Assembly (NCBI GenBank): GCA_003116995.1 | Contig: BDSL01000027.1 | Location: 124,001-188,000 of the forward strand | Source of the DNA: Yamagishiella unicocca | Lineage: Eukaryota > Chlorophyta > Chlorophyceae > Chlamydomonadales > Volvocaceae | Length of the DNA stretch: 64,000 bases | Direction: 5' to 3' | The notes under the pieces: model-generated | Seen by the model: the letters and a program-made list of their open reading frames with translations, nothing else | What the model was told of the DNA's origin: nothing | The model's database searches: none | Part shown: one piece after another, positions 10,901 to 21,400 of the stretch | Position numbering within the stretch: the first letter of the stretch is position 1 | Layout: each line of letters opens with the position of its first letter | Program-made: the position numbers and the translations under genes

Positions 10901-13900
10901 CAGCCGCAGGAGGGGGCAGCCGCAGGAGTGCAGCCGCAGGACGGCGTCCAGTTCCGAGGTTGAGGGGTTGCGGGTTACGGTCGCGTTGCAGCCCCAAGTA
11001 AGCTGGCTAACCCCGACGCCAGCGATGCCTTCGCTGCCCATCAACCAGCCATCCAGCCAACTCATCAACCAGCCAGACAGCCACCTAGGAGTCCCAGTGC
11101 TCGCAACTGGCTCATGAAGCACAGCGCCATTGCGTGGGCATGAGTGCACGGGACCAGGGGCCGGGAGCCCCCAACAGGCATGCATGCATGTCAGCACGGA
11201 GCCTCCCCCTTGTTGACCCCCCCCTCTCGCCATGCATCCACTGCACTTCCCATACCGAGTCAACGGTTCTTTTATGTAACCCCCCTCTCGCCACCCCCTC
11301 TCGTTGCCTTCCGCCCTGCCCGCACCTCCGCCAGCTGCCCCTCGGCCTCCCGCAGCCGCGCGCTGCGCCCCGCCAGCTCGCCCGCCAGCCGCTGCGCCTC
11401 GCCCGAGGCCGCTGCGTGCTGCGACGCCAGCTCGGCGGCACGAGCCTGCGCCTCCGTCAGCAGGAACTGCGAGTCCTCCAGCTCGGAGCGAAGCGTGGCT
11501 ACCTGGAGGCGGTGCGAGGTAAAGGAGGGGGTGGTGAGAAGGCCCGGCGAGGTAAAGGGGGGAAGGCAGGGAAGCAGCACTTGGCGGGGCGACGCGGGGG
11601 ACCGGAGCGGCGATGTGGGTCGGTGGTGCGAGGCGCCCACCCGTCGAGCTGTTGCTGCGTCGGAAGGCCTCCTGCCCCGAGGACCAAGCTTCGGGAGGGA
11701 ACCTTGACGCTATGAAGGTGGCAGCCGGCAGGATGCGCGGCTGGTCACAGCAGCCGGCAGGATGCGCGGCTGGTCACAGCAGCCGGCAGGATGCGCGGCT
11801 GGTCACAGCAGCCGGCAGGATGCGCGGCTGACCACAGCAGCCGGCAGGATGCGCGGCTGGTCACAGCAGCCGTGGCCAACCCTGAGCCCGATGCTCGAGA
11901 GAAACGAGGCCGTGCACATCCTCTGCAACCACCAGGCCGGGCCCTGAAGTGACCGTATTCGCCCACTGCCCCCGCCGCCCGACCTGCTGCGACATGCTCC
12001 TCAGCTCTGTGTCGGCTGCTGCCACCTGGCCCGCCAGCCGCTCCTGCTCCGAGCGCGCATCCGCCAATCGCTTGCGCAGCGCAGGTACCTTCGCATCAGG
12101 AGGCCAGCGAGCAGGGCGGCGGGAAGGGCGTGTGTGCAACAGGGAGGACGACAGGCGCATGGCGCACTAACAGGTCATCGCATACCCGCCGCTGCAAGCC
12201 CTGGCGGTGTGAGGTGCGGGGTCCTGCTTACGCTGGTGGGTAAGCCGTCCGCGTCCGCCGCCGCCGCCATGAGCTCCGCCGCCCGGCCGGTGGTGTCCTG
12301 GAGGGTGGCCAGGTCCCGCCGCAGCACCGCCACCTGGCGGGACAGCGCCTCGTGATCGTGAACCGACCTGCGGGGCCCCAGGAGATTGGGGGCGCAGGAG
12401 AGGGGGGCCGCAGGAGAGGGGGCCGCATGAGAGGTTGCCGCATGAGAGGGGGGCCGCAGGAGAGGGGGCCGCAGGAGAGGGGGCCGCATGAGAGGGGGGC
12501 CGCAGGAGAGGGGGCCGCAGGAGAGGGGGCCGCAGGAGAGGGGGCCGCATGAGAGGGGGGCCGCATCAGAGGGGGCCGCAGGAGAGGGGGCCGCAGGAGA
12601 GGGGTAAGGGGTAGCAAGGGAACCCGGGCACGGGTGGAAGCAGGTGTATGGAGGGCGACCTGAGGGCATCAAGCTGCGGGCTGCACCGACCTCCAGGCAC
12701 GGCAGTCGTTGGAGCCACGCCAAGCGCAGCCATGACGTGCTCACCTTGGCTTCCCGCCCACCCCTGGCCCCTTCACCACCCCGGTACAAGGCCAGAACTG
12801 AAGCCACCTCGAAACCCAGGCACCGCTACACCGCCTGCCATCCCGTTTCCGGCCTGCCGACCCCACACCCCGGACTCCCCACCCGTCTCCCACCTCCGGT
12901 GCCGCTCCTCTGCGTCTGCCCGGGCCGCCTCGGCCTGCCGCAGCGCGCCCTCTAGCTGCCCGCACTGCGCCTCGCAGCCCTCCAGCTGCCGCACCCTGGC
13001 CGCCATCGAGTCAACCTGTTGCGGCGGACCAGACCACGCAAGGCGCGGGTGAGACCCGGAAGCTGACGGCCCCGTAGGAATGCAACCGACTCGGAAGGCA
13101 GGGACGGCTCCGTAACGGCTCCGTACCCCGCGCTCGTTTCAACCCCTTCACTACACAGTGTTCCCTGCAGTTTGTGTAAGCGCTTGCATACCGCTATTAG
13201 CTAGGGGCACGAACATGTATGCACCGGCTGCACGAACATTTTGAGTGCGGCAAGGAACCGTAGCACACTGCGTTCCCGACCGGCACGCACTACTGACCAT
13301 CCCGTTGAGCTGCAGGATCATGTTCTCGTTGGAGTCATTGCGGGCCCGCAGCGCAAGCACGTCAACGTCCGTGCCGGCGCGGCTCCCGAGCCTGTTGATC
13401 TCCACGTCGCGGCGGCGGATCTGGTCCTGGGGGAGGGGACGAGAGCGGTAAAGTTGGTTAAATCCCCATCCCCCCTGGCCGCACGGACGGCACCTGCCCA
13501 CCAGGCCAATGTCCCTCCTCCTCCCTCCTCCCTCCTCCCTCGCGCACCTCATCGTCAGCTACCCGCTGCCGCAACGCCTCCAGCTCCGCAGTCGTGTCCG
13601 CCAGCTGGTGCTGAAGAGAGAGGATCCTGCTCAGCGGACCAGTCAGCATCAACGCGTCAACGGCACACACCGTTAGCGGTATGGTGGCGGCCGTATCCAG
13701 CAGGCTGCGGCAGGTGAGAACAGCGCCCAGCAGCCACCCGAGTGCGTCTGGTCGGAACCAAGCCGCTGGAGTGCATGGAAGCCGTACCATCGGAGTGATC
13801 ACCTGTGTTTTGGCCCCATGTTTTGGCCCCATGAAAGACGGCTGGGACCCCGCAGCTCCGCACACCCACCTGCTGTTGGCCGCCTGGAGCACGTCAACGG

Positions 13901-15039
13901 TGGCCTGGCGGGGCCGCGGCGGGGACGGGGGGGCCGTGGCGCCTGCGCATCAGGGGCCCGGGGCTGGTTAGGACAGGCGGGACATGCTGAGACCCGGACG
14001 GGCGGCCGGGCTACCCACCTGCCTGGCCTGCCGCGGCCGCAAAAGCAGCATCACAGCCAGGAGGCCAGAAACCAGGAGGCCAGGACCCAAGCGGTCAGAA
14101 CCCTCACGGGCTACCCGGCCCAGCAGATTGCCGCGCGGCTGTACCTACGGCGGCGCGCCTACTCACGGATAGGGCTGGGAGCGGCTATCTTGGGGGTGAC
14201 TGACTGCGGCGTCGCGGCACCTGTGGTGCAGCAGCGGCGGCGTCCATGTAAACGCCTCCCCTAGCCTGGTCGATGATTGCCAAAGTGGCCCCCAGCGCAT
14301 ACACGTCGTCCTCACTTTGTATGCACACCGGGTCGACACCGAAGCGTGTGCGCCTTCTCAGCTTGCGTACGCCCCTCTGTTCCGTGATGCCCCACATGGC
14401 GAGGAAAAAACCCGTTCTAAACGCCCCGTTGCACGATGGAGCTGCTGGCGACGTGCATCACGCATGCCCCACCTCCCATGCGGCCCACGCTTCAGGCACC
14501 CCACCCGAGGTCAGTCGGTCGGTAAGCCTCGTGAGCTCCTCGCAGCGCTTTCGCAGGCCACTGTTTTCGCGGTCAGCAGCCTGCAACTTTTCTGCAGCGT
14601 GGTGCTTCCAGTACGATAGCTCCGCTATGGTATCCTCCAGCCGTTTGCACGCCTGGTAGTGCTCCCTGGCCTGTTTCTCATGACGCTCTGCATGCTGCAT
14701 TACCAGCACATGGAGCTGACTGTTCTCCGACTGCAGGCGTACAGAGTCCTGCCGCACTGCCTCGAGCTGCGGGTAGCGACGTACGCTCCGTTACACACCC
14801 TACGCGTTTTTGCGACAGCCGCATCCTGCACATACGCACGATCGTACCCGTGAATCGAAAGCCGCAACCTCCTGTGCTTGCTTGGAACATTGCTGCTTGA
14901 TTAGCCGATAGCTGTCGGTGGTGTGAACCAAATCCTCTACCAGCTTAAGTACAAGCGGCGCGCTACCAGCATCAAGCGGTTCTGCGTAGCTCAATGCATC
15001 CAATTTGCGCCTGAGGACTGCAAGCTGTCGGTCGTCCAT
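1910..15039 (-). CDS. BLD10: BLD10/CEP135 basal-body cartwheel protein, about 31 exons
   Basis: This is the orthologue of CEP135/Bld10p, which sits at cartwheel spoke tips and is needed to build nine-fold basal bodies. Exon 1 has LVLKLVEDLVHTTDSYR, close to CEP135 LVEKLFSDLVHTTESLR. Later exons give VDVLQAANSRILSLQHQL (CEP135 LLQVADNRIQELQQEV) and DVEINRLGSRAGTDVDVLALRARN (CEP135 REIERLSVALDGGRSPDVLSLESRN), in the same order. Exons, 5' to 3': 15039-14848, 14766-14473, 14376-14205, 13942-13870, 13626-13548, 13426-13298, 13015-12894, 12367-12232, 12088-11984, 11502-11326, 10853-10780, 10485-10155, 9922-9515, 9313-8984, 8729-8565, 8286-8131, 7859-7774, 7525-7327, 7012-6843, 6572-6512, 6303-6220, 6028-5912, 5763-5615, 5137-5011, 4766-4575, 4385-4182, 3860-3792, 3586-3386, 3225-~3052, 2800-2645, 2269-1910. 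Phases agree throughout, giving about 1,763 aa. C. reinhardtii Bld10p is about 170 kDa. Nearly everything is heptad coiled coil, with a Gly/Ala/Pro tail in the last exon. Least sure are the third exon and the ends at 3052 and 4182. Confidence 0.92.
4121..4167 (-). repeat. Dispersed repeat, copy A (in BLD10 intron)
   Basis: Read on the minus strand it contains GAGGAAGACCCGTGGATGC followed by GAGAAAAACACTGTTTAGA. It matches copies at 7550, 8341, 16750 and 38148. It lies in the BLD10 intron between exons 4385-4182 and 3860-3792, with intron orientation antisense to the other intronic copies. Confidence 0.75.
4723..4964. repeat. Inverted partial exon copy (29-bp arms)
   Basis: Positions 4723-4751 are coding sequence in a BLD10 exon. 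They recur as the reverse complement at 4936-4964 in the neighbouring intron, matching at 28 of 29 bases. The arms are about 185 bp apart, so the pre-mRNA could fold them together across the 3' splice site at 4766. Confidence 0.8.
5176..5356. repeat. 15-bp minisatellite in BLD10 intron
   Basis: Five contiguous copies of GGTTGGATTGATTTG (first copy with one change) fill 5176-5250. They then decay into irregular GGGTCGTGTTGATTT-like units up to about 5356. The array is G/T-rich on the plus strand, so it is C/A-rich in the BLD10 transcript. It begins about 40 bp upstream of the exon at 5137-5011. Confidence 0.95.
7550..7645 (+). repeat. Dispersed repeat, copy B (in BLD10 intron)
   Basis: The longest plus-strand copy, running from TTCGAGAAAGACCCGTGG through ACCGTTTAGGACAGACG to GAGATGCATGCTGGAGA. 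Similarity to copy E extends on both sides: GGGTGGGTTGCG lies just before it and GGTTGGGG just after. It lies in the BLD10 intron 7773-7526. Confidence 0.8.
8341..8396 (+). repeat. Dispersed repeat, copy C (in BLD10 intron)
   Basis: Contains GATTCGAGGAAGACCCGTGG and CCGTTTAGAACAGACGTTTT, with the same order and spacing as copies B and E. It diverges after TTTTGA, so it is truncated relative to copy B. It lies in the BLD10 intron 8564-8287. Confidence 0.8.
9961..10050. repeat. 30-bp minisatellite, three copies, in BLD10 intron
   Basis: Three head-to-tail 30-bp units start at 9961, 9991 and 10021. Each carries GCACATGGGGCACGTGCCAA, and the units differ mainly in their last four bases. Each unit contains the palindrome GGCACGTGCC. 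The array lies in the intron between exons 10485-10155 and 9922-9515. Confidence 0.95.
10888..10945. repeat. Short 18-bp tandem repeat in BLD10 intron
   Basis: About three imperfect copies of GGGGCAGCCGCAGGAG-type sequence, the last one degraded, lie in the intron upstream of exon 10853-10780. Confidence 0.7.
11722..11866. repeat. 29-bp minisatellite, five copies, in BLD10 intron
   Basis: Five contiguous 29-bp units begin at 11722, 11751, 11780, 11809 and 11838. Each contains CAGCCGGCAGGATGCGCGGC, and they are nearly identical (the fourth has two changes). A partial sixth unit follows. They lie in the intron between exons 12088-11984 and 11502-11326. Confidence 0.97.
12391..12604. repeat. 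16-18-bp G-rich minisatellite in BLD10 intron
   Basis: About thirteen units of the type GGCCGCAGGAGAGGGG, with GCATGAG variants and one or two extra Gs in some units. G runs of four to six recur with regular spacing on the plus strand. The transcript strand is therefore C-rich and the template strand is a G-quadruplex candidate. It lies in the intron between exons 13015-12894 and 12367-12232. Confidence 0.93.
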
Positions 15040-16479
15040 GGCCTTCTCTGCTTGGTCAAAATAATTTTTGACTGGGTGATACAGCGAGCGGTAATGATAT
15101 ATATTTCAAGCCCTCGAATAGATCGGCAGTAGATTTCCTCGTTGTAAGCTATTAGGCCATGCATAGTTGCCGAGCATCGCTTCCATGTTCACTGACGACA
15201 GGGCGTCTTCACAATGGCTGTTATTGCATAACTCCGAACGATTGTGCGCGAGAAGAGTAAACTAGCAAAAATGATAGAGAGGAGGAAGCGACAGATTGGG
15301 CAGGAACGCAGGATGTCAGCCAGGTGACAAATCAAATGCTTCAAAACACGATCGCTTTGATGCGGTCGTCCTTGTAAATTTTCGTCGGTAATGTGCAGAA
15401 GCGAGCATAAAGTTCCTTTTAAAGTTTTGCCCGCCAGTTGCTGTTTGGCATTCCCTGGCACTCCCGTAGTTTACCTATGGCTGGTTTGTCACTTTTCGCC
15501 ATGCATGAACTCACATGTCTTCCTCTCATCCACCTGATTAGTCAACTTCGTTATGCAGCCCGCCGTAGGGGTTGCGCAGGGATCCTGCGAGGATTCACTT
15601 GGGTCCATGGGTCGGTGAAGTCTGTATTCTGCATTGTGACAGGGATTTACATGTACAACGCCACGTGTAGTACAATGGTACCGTGAATATACTACGGTGA
15701 GCTTCGTATAGTGAGGCCGTCCAGGCATCTAGCCGCGGACCAGTTAAGAGTCCGCCTCCCTTCTGCCAGGCGCCAACCATTCCATGTCACTAGGTGCAAG
15801 ATGCAGAGGCATGTATTTCGACCATTATTTGCGAGGTGACGTGCTAGGCGGAAAGAAAGCCGATAATTAAGAGGGGGTGAGTACGTGCCCATCCATAAGT
15901 ATCAACCAAGGGAGAGCCCATAAGTAATAACTCCTGGCAAGGGCATAACCAAATCGACGCCACTGCATGTCCATTGCCAATAATGAAAACACCCATCCAT
16001 CCTGCATGCCCTACGCTAAATCTAGCACTACCTCCTTGCAGGGACTGCAACAGCAAGGCAGCAAGTATTATACGTGTGAGGCGGTACCGGTTCGACTCGT
16101 GGTGCCACGCCGTCGTGCACGCAAGCAGCCTGTCAGGCCATCTGGCAGTGGCGCACACCGTCCTCAATAAAATACACACCGCTAAAAATGGAAAGGCAGC
16201 AATGTCCCACGTGAGGTTATCCTGGGTCTGAAACACTGGCGGTGCACCGCAGCAATCCTAGCGCTGACCACCAGACCACCAGACCACTCCAGCAGCCGAC
16301 CGGGCAATAAGCAGCCCTCCTTACAGCGATCCCTTTTTGACACGCCCCGACCCAAATGAATGCCGGCCCGACCGGTGCATACCACTCCCTACCACCCGTC
16401 TCCTCCTCACATACTGGTCTTTTCCCTTCCTGGTACTGCCACATAATGACCTGATGCTAGGGGGGTCGCACTGTCTCAC
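15040..16479. other. Intergenic: BLD10 promoter side and 3' flank of the membrane-protein gene
   Basis: No exon is recognised. The base next to 15040 should be the BLD10 promoter and 5' UTR. The minus-strand neighbour ends at 16480 and its poly(A) signal is at 16321. The stretch between is lower in GC than the flanking exons, and its short ORFs have no splice partners. Confidence 0.5.
16321..16325 (-). terminator. Poly(A) signal TGTAA (minus strand)
   Basis: TTACA on the plus strand is TGTAA on the minus strand, the usual volvocine poly(A) signal. It lies about 155 bp beyond the stop of the gene ending at 16480. Confidence 0.55.
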
Positions 16480-17469
16480 TCAGAGGGCGCCGGCTGGCCC
16501 TGCCGCTGCTGGGGTGTCCGGAGCTCCGGAGCCGACTCCGAGCACAGGGCCCGGCCCCGCTGCTGCGATCGACTGCCCCAGGGCCGCCAGTAGCGGGTCC
16601 AAGACAACCTTGAGCAGAGGAAAGGTGGTCGACAGCGAACGGGCCATGAGCAGGGAGCCGCGGATGCCGATGTACACGGCGCCTGTGGGGTGGTGGTGTG
16701 GAGGGAGGAAGGTGGGAGCGGCGGTGGGGCTGTACGTACGTGTGTGCGGGTTTCGAGGAAGACCCGTGGATGCGAGAAAAAACCGTCTAGAAAAGGCGTG
16801 TGCGGGTGGGAGTGGGCGATGCGATCGCCTTGTGCATTGCGGCTGAACCAATTTTGCCAATGGTAGGAGTTCTGAGCAGCCGGAAGTGTTCGCTACAGGG
16901 AGGGAGGGAGGGAGCTGACGTAAGTACCGCAGGCCGAGACGACACAGGATGCTGCCGGGGCAATTTCGCGGCATTCATGCCGCCCATTGGGCCTACCTAT
17001 GGGAAGGCTCAAGATCGCGGCCAGGAGGATGACGATCAGCACGATTGCAAGAACCTGCAGTGAATAGGCAGGCGGTCACACATTGCGGCCATTAATTCCG
17101 GCCAACTCCGTTGCGGGGTCCGCCGCAGGTGTTGCAAAAACCCCTGCATCGCTTGTTGATACTGCAGTGCATCGCGGCTTTTACGGGGAAATCGCTTTAT
17201 CTGCGCCATCGAAGAGCTGTGCCCCGCCGCCTCTCCGCCCCGCACACCGTGTCGACGGTTGTGAAAATGACACGCCTGCCGGTCCGGGTCAGCAGCACCA
17301 GGACAAGCTGCGCGGCGGCAAGACTGCCGATTGCAGTATAGACCGCGGATTGCGGAATAGCGTCAATTCGTGGCAGCTCCTTCTCTTGCCATGCTTGCAG
17401 GGCAATGGCGCTGAGGTCGCTCCAGTCCGCTAGCCGCTGCAGCTGGAAATCCTTCACCGCTTGCAACAT
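16480..17469 (-). CDS. Small two-TM membrane protein, three exons, function unknown
   Basis: Exons 17469-17248, 17054-16997 and 16682-16480 join in phase (0, then 1) to give 160 aa. Residues about 40-60 (AVYTAIGSLAAAQLVLVLL) form one membrane helix. Exon 2 adds a second very hydrophobic helix (VLAIVLIVILLAAI) after a short RR-containing loop. The C-terminal third is amphipathic and then Pro/Gly/Ala-rich. The hydrophobic N-terminal part loosely recalls SRP-receptor beta, but no GTPase motif follows, so I do not assign it. The ATG at 17469 opens the only long frame. A further exon around 16890-16830 is possible but not needed. The gene is transcribed away from the ORF at 17898, 428 bp away. Confidence 0.65.
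16750..16796 (+). repeat. Dispersed repeat, copy D (intron of membrane-protein gene)
   Basis: Contains TTTCGAGGAAGACCCGTGGA then GCGAGAAAAAACCGTCTAGA, with the same order and spacing as copies A-C. It lies in the second intron of the gene at 16480-17469, so the family is not confined to BLD10. Confidence 0.8.
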
Positions 17470-17897
17470 ATTGGGCTATAGCGGAATGGCAGTCAGGAGA
17501 AGGAAACTCGGCCCCCAATACCAGCGGGCGACGCAGTGTGCTGGGCTGCGGACCGGTAGACACCAAAAATGACAAAATTAGAGAGCGCTGCACGATGAAA
17601 AAATAAGCGTATGGCTAAGAGAAAGGTTTTGGGTTTCTATGAGACTAGGGCAGAAACCGAACAAGAACGCGGGTCGCTGGGTCGGTAAGCGGAAAGCATA
17701 TAGGCGCCTAGAGGTCTTGCCAATTGGCCACCCGAGCAATTTCTAATTGACAGGCTAGGTTCTGACCAATCGCCTTGAGGATATTTGATGCGCCGATTGT
17801 CAGGCAAGTAAGGCATGAAGGTTTCCAACAATCGCTAGTCGGCCGCCAAAAAAATTATACAAACAGCCTCCATAATCCTGGTGAAGCACAAATCCCT
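17470..17897. promoter_or_regulatory. Divergent promoter region
   Basis: These 428 bp separate two genes transcribed outward (minus ATG at 17469, plus ATG at 17898), so both promoters must lie here or overlap. I see no clear TATA box and name no factor site. Confidence 0.45.
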
Positions 17898-18173
17898 ATG
17901 GATTCTGGCGGCGACCGGCCTCCAGTCATTCCTCTACCTAACTTGAGCCGCGAAGACAAGGCTTGGCTGAGCAGGAAATACCACCGGCGTGTCAAGACTG
18001 GCACACGTGTTGTTCTTGGGATCACGGTTGTCAGCTGCTTGCTATTCGATTGGGACTCCTATCTAGGTACAGACAAGCACATCTTCCGGAGCGTGCGCCC
18101 GACTGTGCGACGAGGCCTCGATATCTTATACGGTGTACCTTCTCAACCGGCGGATAAGCGCCGAGACGCCTGA
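17898..18173 (+). CDS. Small single-TM protein, 91 aa, function unknown
   Basis: The ATG at 17898 opens a 91-codon frame ending in TGA. The first 35 residues are polar and basic (REDKAWLSRKYHRRVKTGTR). One membrane helix follows (VVLGITVVSCLLFDW, about residues 40-55), then a basic tail (RSVRPTVRRGLDILYG). This layout is typical of small organelle or ER membrane subunits, but I recognise no family. No intron is needed. Supporting points are the divergent arrangement with the gene at 16480-17469 and a sensible amino-acid composition. The frame could instead be the first exon of a longer gene, although the in-frame stop and the next gene at 18443 leave little room. Confidence 0.6.
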   Translation: MDSGGDRPPVIPLPNLSREDKAWLSRKYHRRVKTGTRVVLGITVVSCLLFDWDSYLGTDKHIFRSVRPTVRRGLDILYGVPSQPADKRRDA

Positions 18174-18442
18174 CGTGACCGCTTTCGGCGGCGGCGGCGG
18201 GAGGCCGAGACCAAGAGGTGCGGTTGCGTCCCTTGCGGCAACCTTCTTGTTCCCACAGCCGCTGGCCTGCCCAAATTCTCCCTTTGTTGCCGGCTTGCTG
18301 CCTTTGGGATCCGGCATTGCAACGTCTCCTGCGGGCCGATATGTCGATCTGGACGCGAGCCGACGCATCTTTCGCACCCCACGCCCGCTCCTGTACACCA
18401 CATTGCCACAGAAGGTGAAGCCCTAGACGAAGTTTTGAAAGG

Positions 18443-21400
18443 ATGCTGAACGTTTCAGCGAAAGAGTTTGTGCCGACGGCGTCGCCGCGCTGCGCCGCCG
18501 TCGTGGCGGCCCCCCCGGCCGTTGAGCCCGTGTCGGCGGCTTCCCCGGCCGGCAGCGCCAAGAGCGATGACGGCAACCGGGTCAGCGGTGGTGAGGGCAG
18601 CGCCGGCGGCGCCAAGCAACTGCTGAGCGTCAAGGCGGTCGCGTTCGTGCCCCGAACAGCTGCTGCCAACCCTGATGCAACCACCCCCGAGGGGCCCCGT
18701 GGCGGCCTCACCCAACGCAGCGACAGCACCGTCAGCAGCAGCATCGTCTCACGTGATGCGGACTGCGACGGCGACGAGCAACCCGAGCCGTCCGCCACGG
18801 CCGCCCGCGGCGGTGGTGGTGGTGGTGGTGCGGTCGAAGAGGCCGATTGCGAGGGCGAGGGGTTACCCGCGGCTGAGGGGGGCGAGCTGAGCCCCGAGGA
18901 GACGGGTGCATACGACGTCTACAACTACGGCACGTACGACCACTACGGCATGCCCTACATCGGCGCCTGCGGGGACGGCCTCGGCTCGACCGTGTACTAC
19001 GACGCCGCCTTCACCGTTCCGTACGACGCCTACCAGCAGCCGTACTACTGGGACGCGACGGCGGGGGCCTACGTGTACGGCGTCCAATACGGCGGCGAGT
19101 ACGACGCCTGGGGCCAGGGTGGCGGTTCAGACGGGCTGCAGCATCCGGACCACACCGGCGCCACGCCGGCGGGTGGTCGCGCGGCCGGTGCCTTCGCCGC
19201 CGACTCGGAGCTGAAGCTGGATGTGGACGGACAGGGCGGTGCCAGCCTGCGCGACCTGACGCCCTCGGACGCCGCCGAGCTGCTGGAGCTCTTCTTCCCG
19301 CATTACGCCGGTGAGGCGCTGTCGCGGCTGCTGGAGCGAGCCGGCGGCGACCTGACCGCAGCCTTCAGCGAGCTGGCGGCCATGGAGCGGCAGGTGGGGG
19401 CGGAGAGGGCGGCGACGGCGGCGTCTGCGGGCGCCAGCGGACGTCAGCTCGCAGGTGGCGCGGGTGCGGCAGGCAGGTCGGGCGGTGGACGAGGCGGGGG
19501 CGCCGGCAGGGGCCCGGCGGCCCGGCAGGCGGGACCCGGCGGCGCCGGCAAGCGCTCCGGCGGCGGCGCTGCGTTCAAGCTGGACTTGGAGGTGAGTGTG
19601 GTGTGGGGGGATGGGGAGGCAGGGTTGCGGACAGGGAGCGGGAGGCCCGGATGCAGGCAGGGTGCAGCAGCGAGTAGGAGGCTGACGCAGCGCAGACCGA
19701 TCTGACCCACATCGCTGCCCTCGGCGGGGCTTTCTGAGGCCCCCCGTCCGTCCGCTGTCACCAGAGGTGCATATACCCTAATGAGCGCCGTTGCCCACCC
19801 CGCCATCCGCTCCCCCTCCTTCGCCCAGGCCTTTCCCTCCCTGGCGCCATCCGGCAGCCCCCAGCGCGCCAAGGTCAAGGACGAGGACCCCGTGGCGGCT
19901 GACGGCGAGCAGGAGGGGACCCGGGAGGAGGAGGAGGAGGAGGGCAGACAGGCAGCCCCCGCCACACCGGCCCCCGCACCAGCGGTCGCGAGCCCGGCCA
20001 AGCCCAACTTCGCCGCTCTCCTCCGCAACTCAACGGCGTCGCCAGGTCCGGACGCCGGCCAGCAGCAGCAGCCGCAGCCGCAGCCGCAGCAGAATAGTGC
20101 TGCGGCCGCAGCCTCCTCCAGCAGCAGCCCCAGCCGCACTGGCGGGGCGAAAGCTCCCAAGGCGGCCGCTGGGCCGGGGCCGGGGTCGGCGCCGGTCGCC
20201 AACGGCGGCGCCAAGGGCCGCGGCGGTGCAGGTGGTGGGGGCTCTGGTGCGGTGCCGTGGGTGGCCACGGGCGAGGCGGTGTCGTCTCAGTACGCGGAGG
20301 AGAGGCAGGAGGCGGCCATGCTGGCGCGCGCCCGCAACCAGTACTTCCAGCAGGTGGGCGAGAGGGAGGGAAGCGGGGAGGGGGCTCGGGGGCGGGAGGA
20401 CAGGGAGGACAAGGGGGGCGGGAGAAGACGGGGATTGGACAGCTTACACGGTCTTGTTGAGTGCGATAATCGGTGGAAGTAGTTGGGGGGCCTGCAGGGC
20501 CAGGCCACTGGCGCGAGGTGGGCAGGCGGGCACCTGGGGGAGGAGGGCGGCGGCGTGGCGGGTAGGACGGCGGCGTCCGTCCAGGGACATGGATGACGCC
20601 ATCGGCAGCAGCAACAGCTTCTCCTAGCTTCTTGGAGAGCAGTGTGATGCGGTGAGGATCCAGCTAGCCAGTGAGGGGGCTGCAGTGCTGTGCCCACCTG
20701 CTGAGCCCTCACCCCTTGCTTACCCTGCCCCCTCGCCTCCCTTCCCCTCCCCCCGCCTACCCCCACCTCACACCTGGCAGGCGACGCTGGCGTTCCTGGC
20801 CGGCAACAAGGCGCTGGCGAAGCAGCTGGGGCGGAAGGGCCGCGAGGCCAACGAGGCCATGAAGGCGGCGCACGTGGCGGCAGCGAGGCGCATCTTTGCG
20901 CAGCGCAACGGCGGACAGCAGGCGGCAGCTCGCTACCCGCAGGCCGCCGGAGCGAAGGTGGAGCAGGGCGCGTCGCCGCAGTCCCGGCGGCAGGCGAAGC
21001 AACAGCAGCAGCAGCAGCAGCAACACACGGCGAACGGCGGGTCAAAGTCCCAGGCCGCCACGGGGGCTGGTTCCGGAGCGGGCAGTGGCCAGCAGGATGT
21101 CCTGTTCGTGGACCTGCACGGGCTGCACGCGGCGGAGGCGGTGTCAGTGCTGGAGGCGCAGATCGAGGAGGCGCGCACGGCGGGCTACCGCTACCTGCGG
21201 GTGTGCACCGGCACAGGCCACCATACCAAGGTGTGTATGTGCGTGTTGGGGGGGGGGCGGTCCGAGGGGAGAGAGCGGCGGGTGGGCGCTGTCCGTTTGG
21301 GCGATGGACGTGGGGTAGCGCTCCTCCTTCTTCGTTGCGAACCCTGCGACCTCCGCCCCCCCCCCACAATCGGGTCGTGTACCCGGGCCTTCTCCCCACC

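Noticed and set aside
16075..16130. tRNA-like T-loop (GGTTCGACTC)
   Set aside because: The flanking bases do not form the T stem or an acceptor stem, and no anticodon arm fits.
16830..16895. Extra exon (EHFRLLRTPTIGKIGSAAM) in the small membrane-protein gene
   Set aside because: Exons 2 and 3 already join in phase without it. Including it needs a donor I cannot see.
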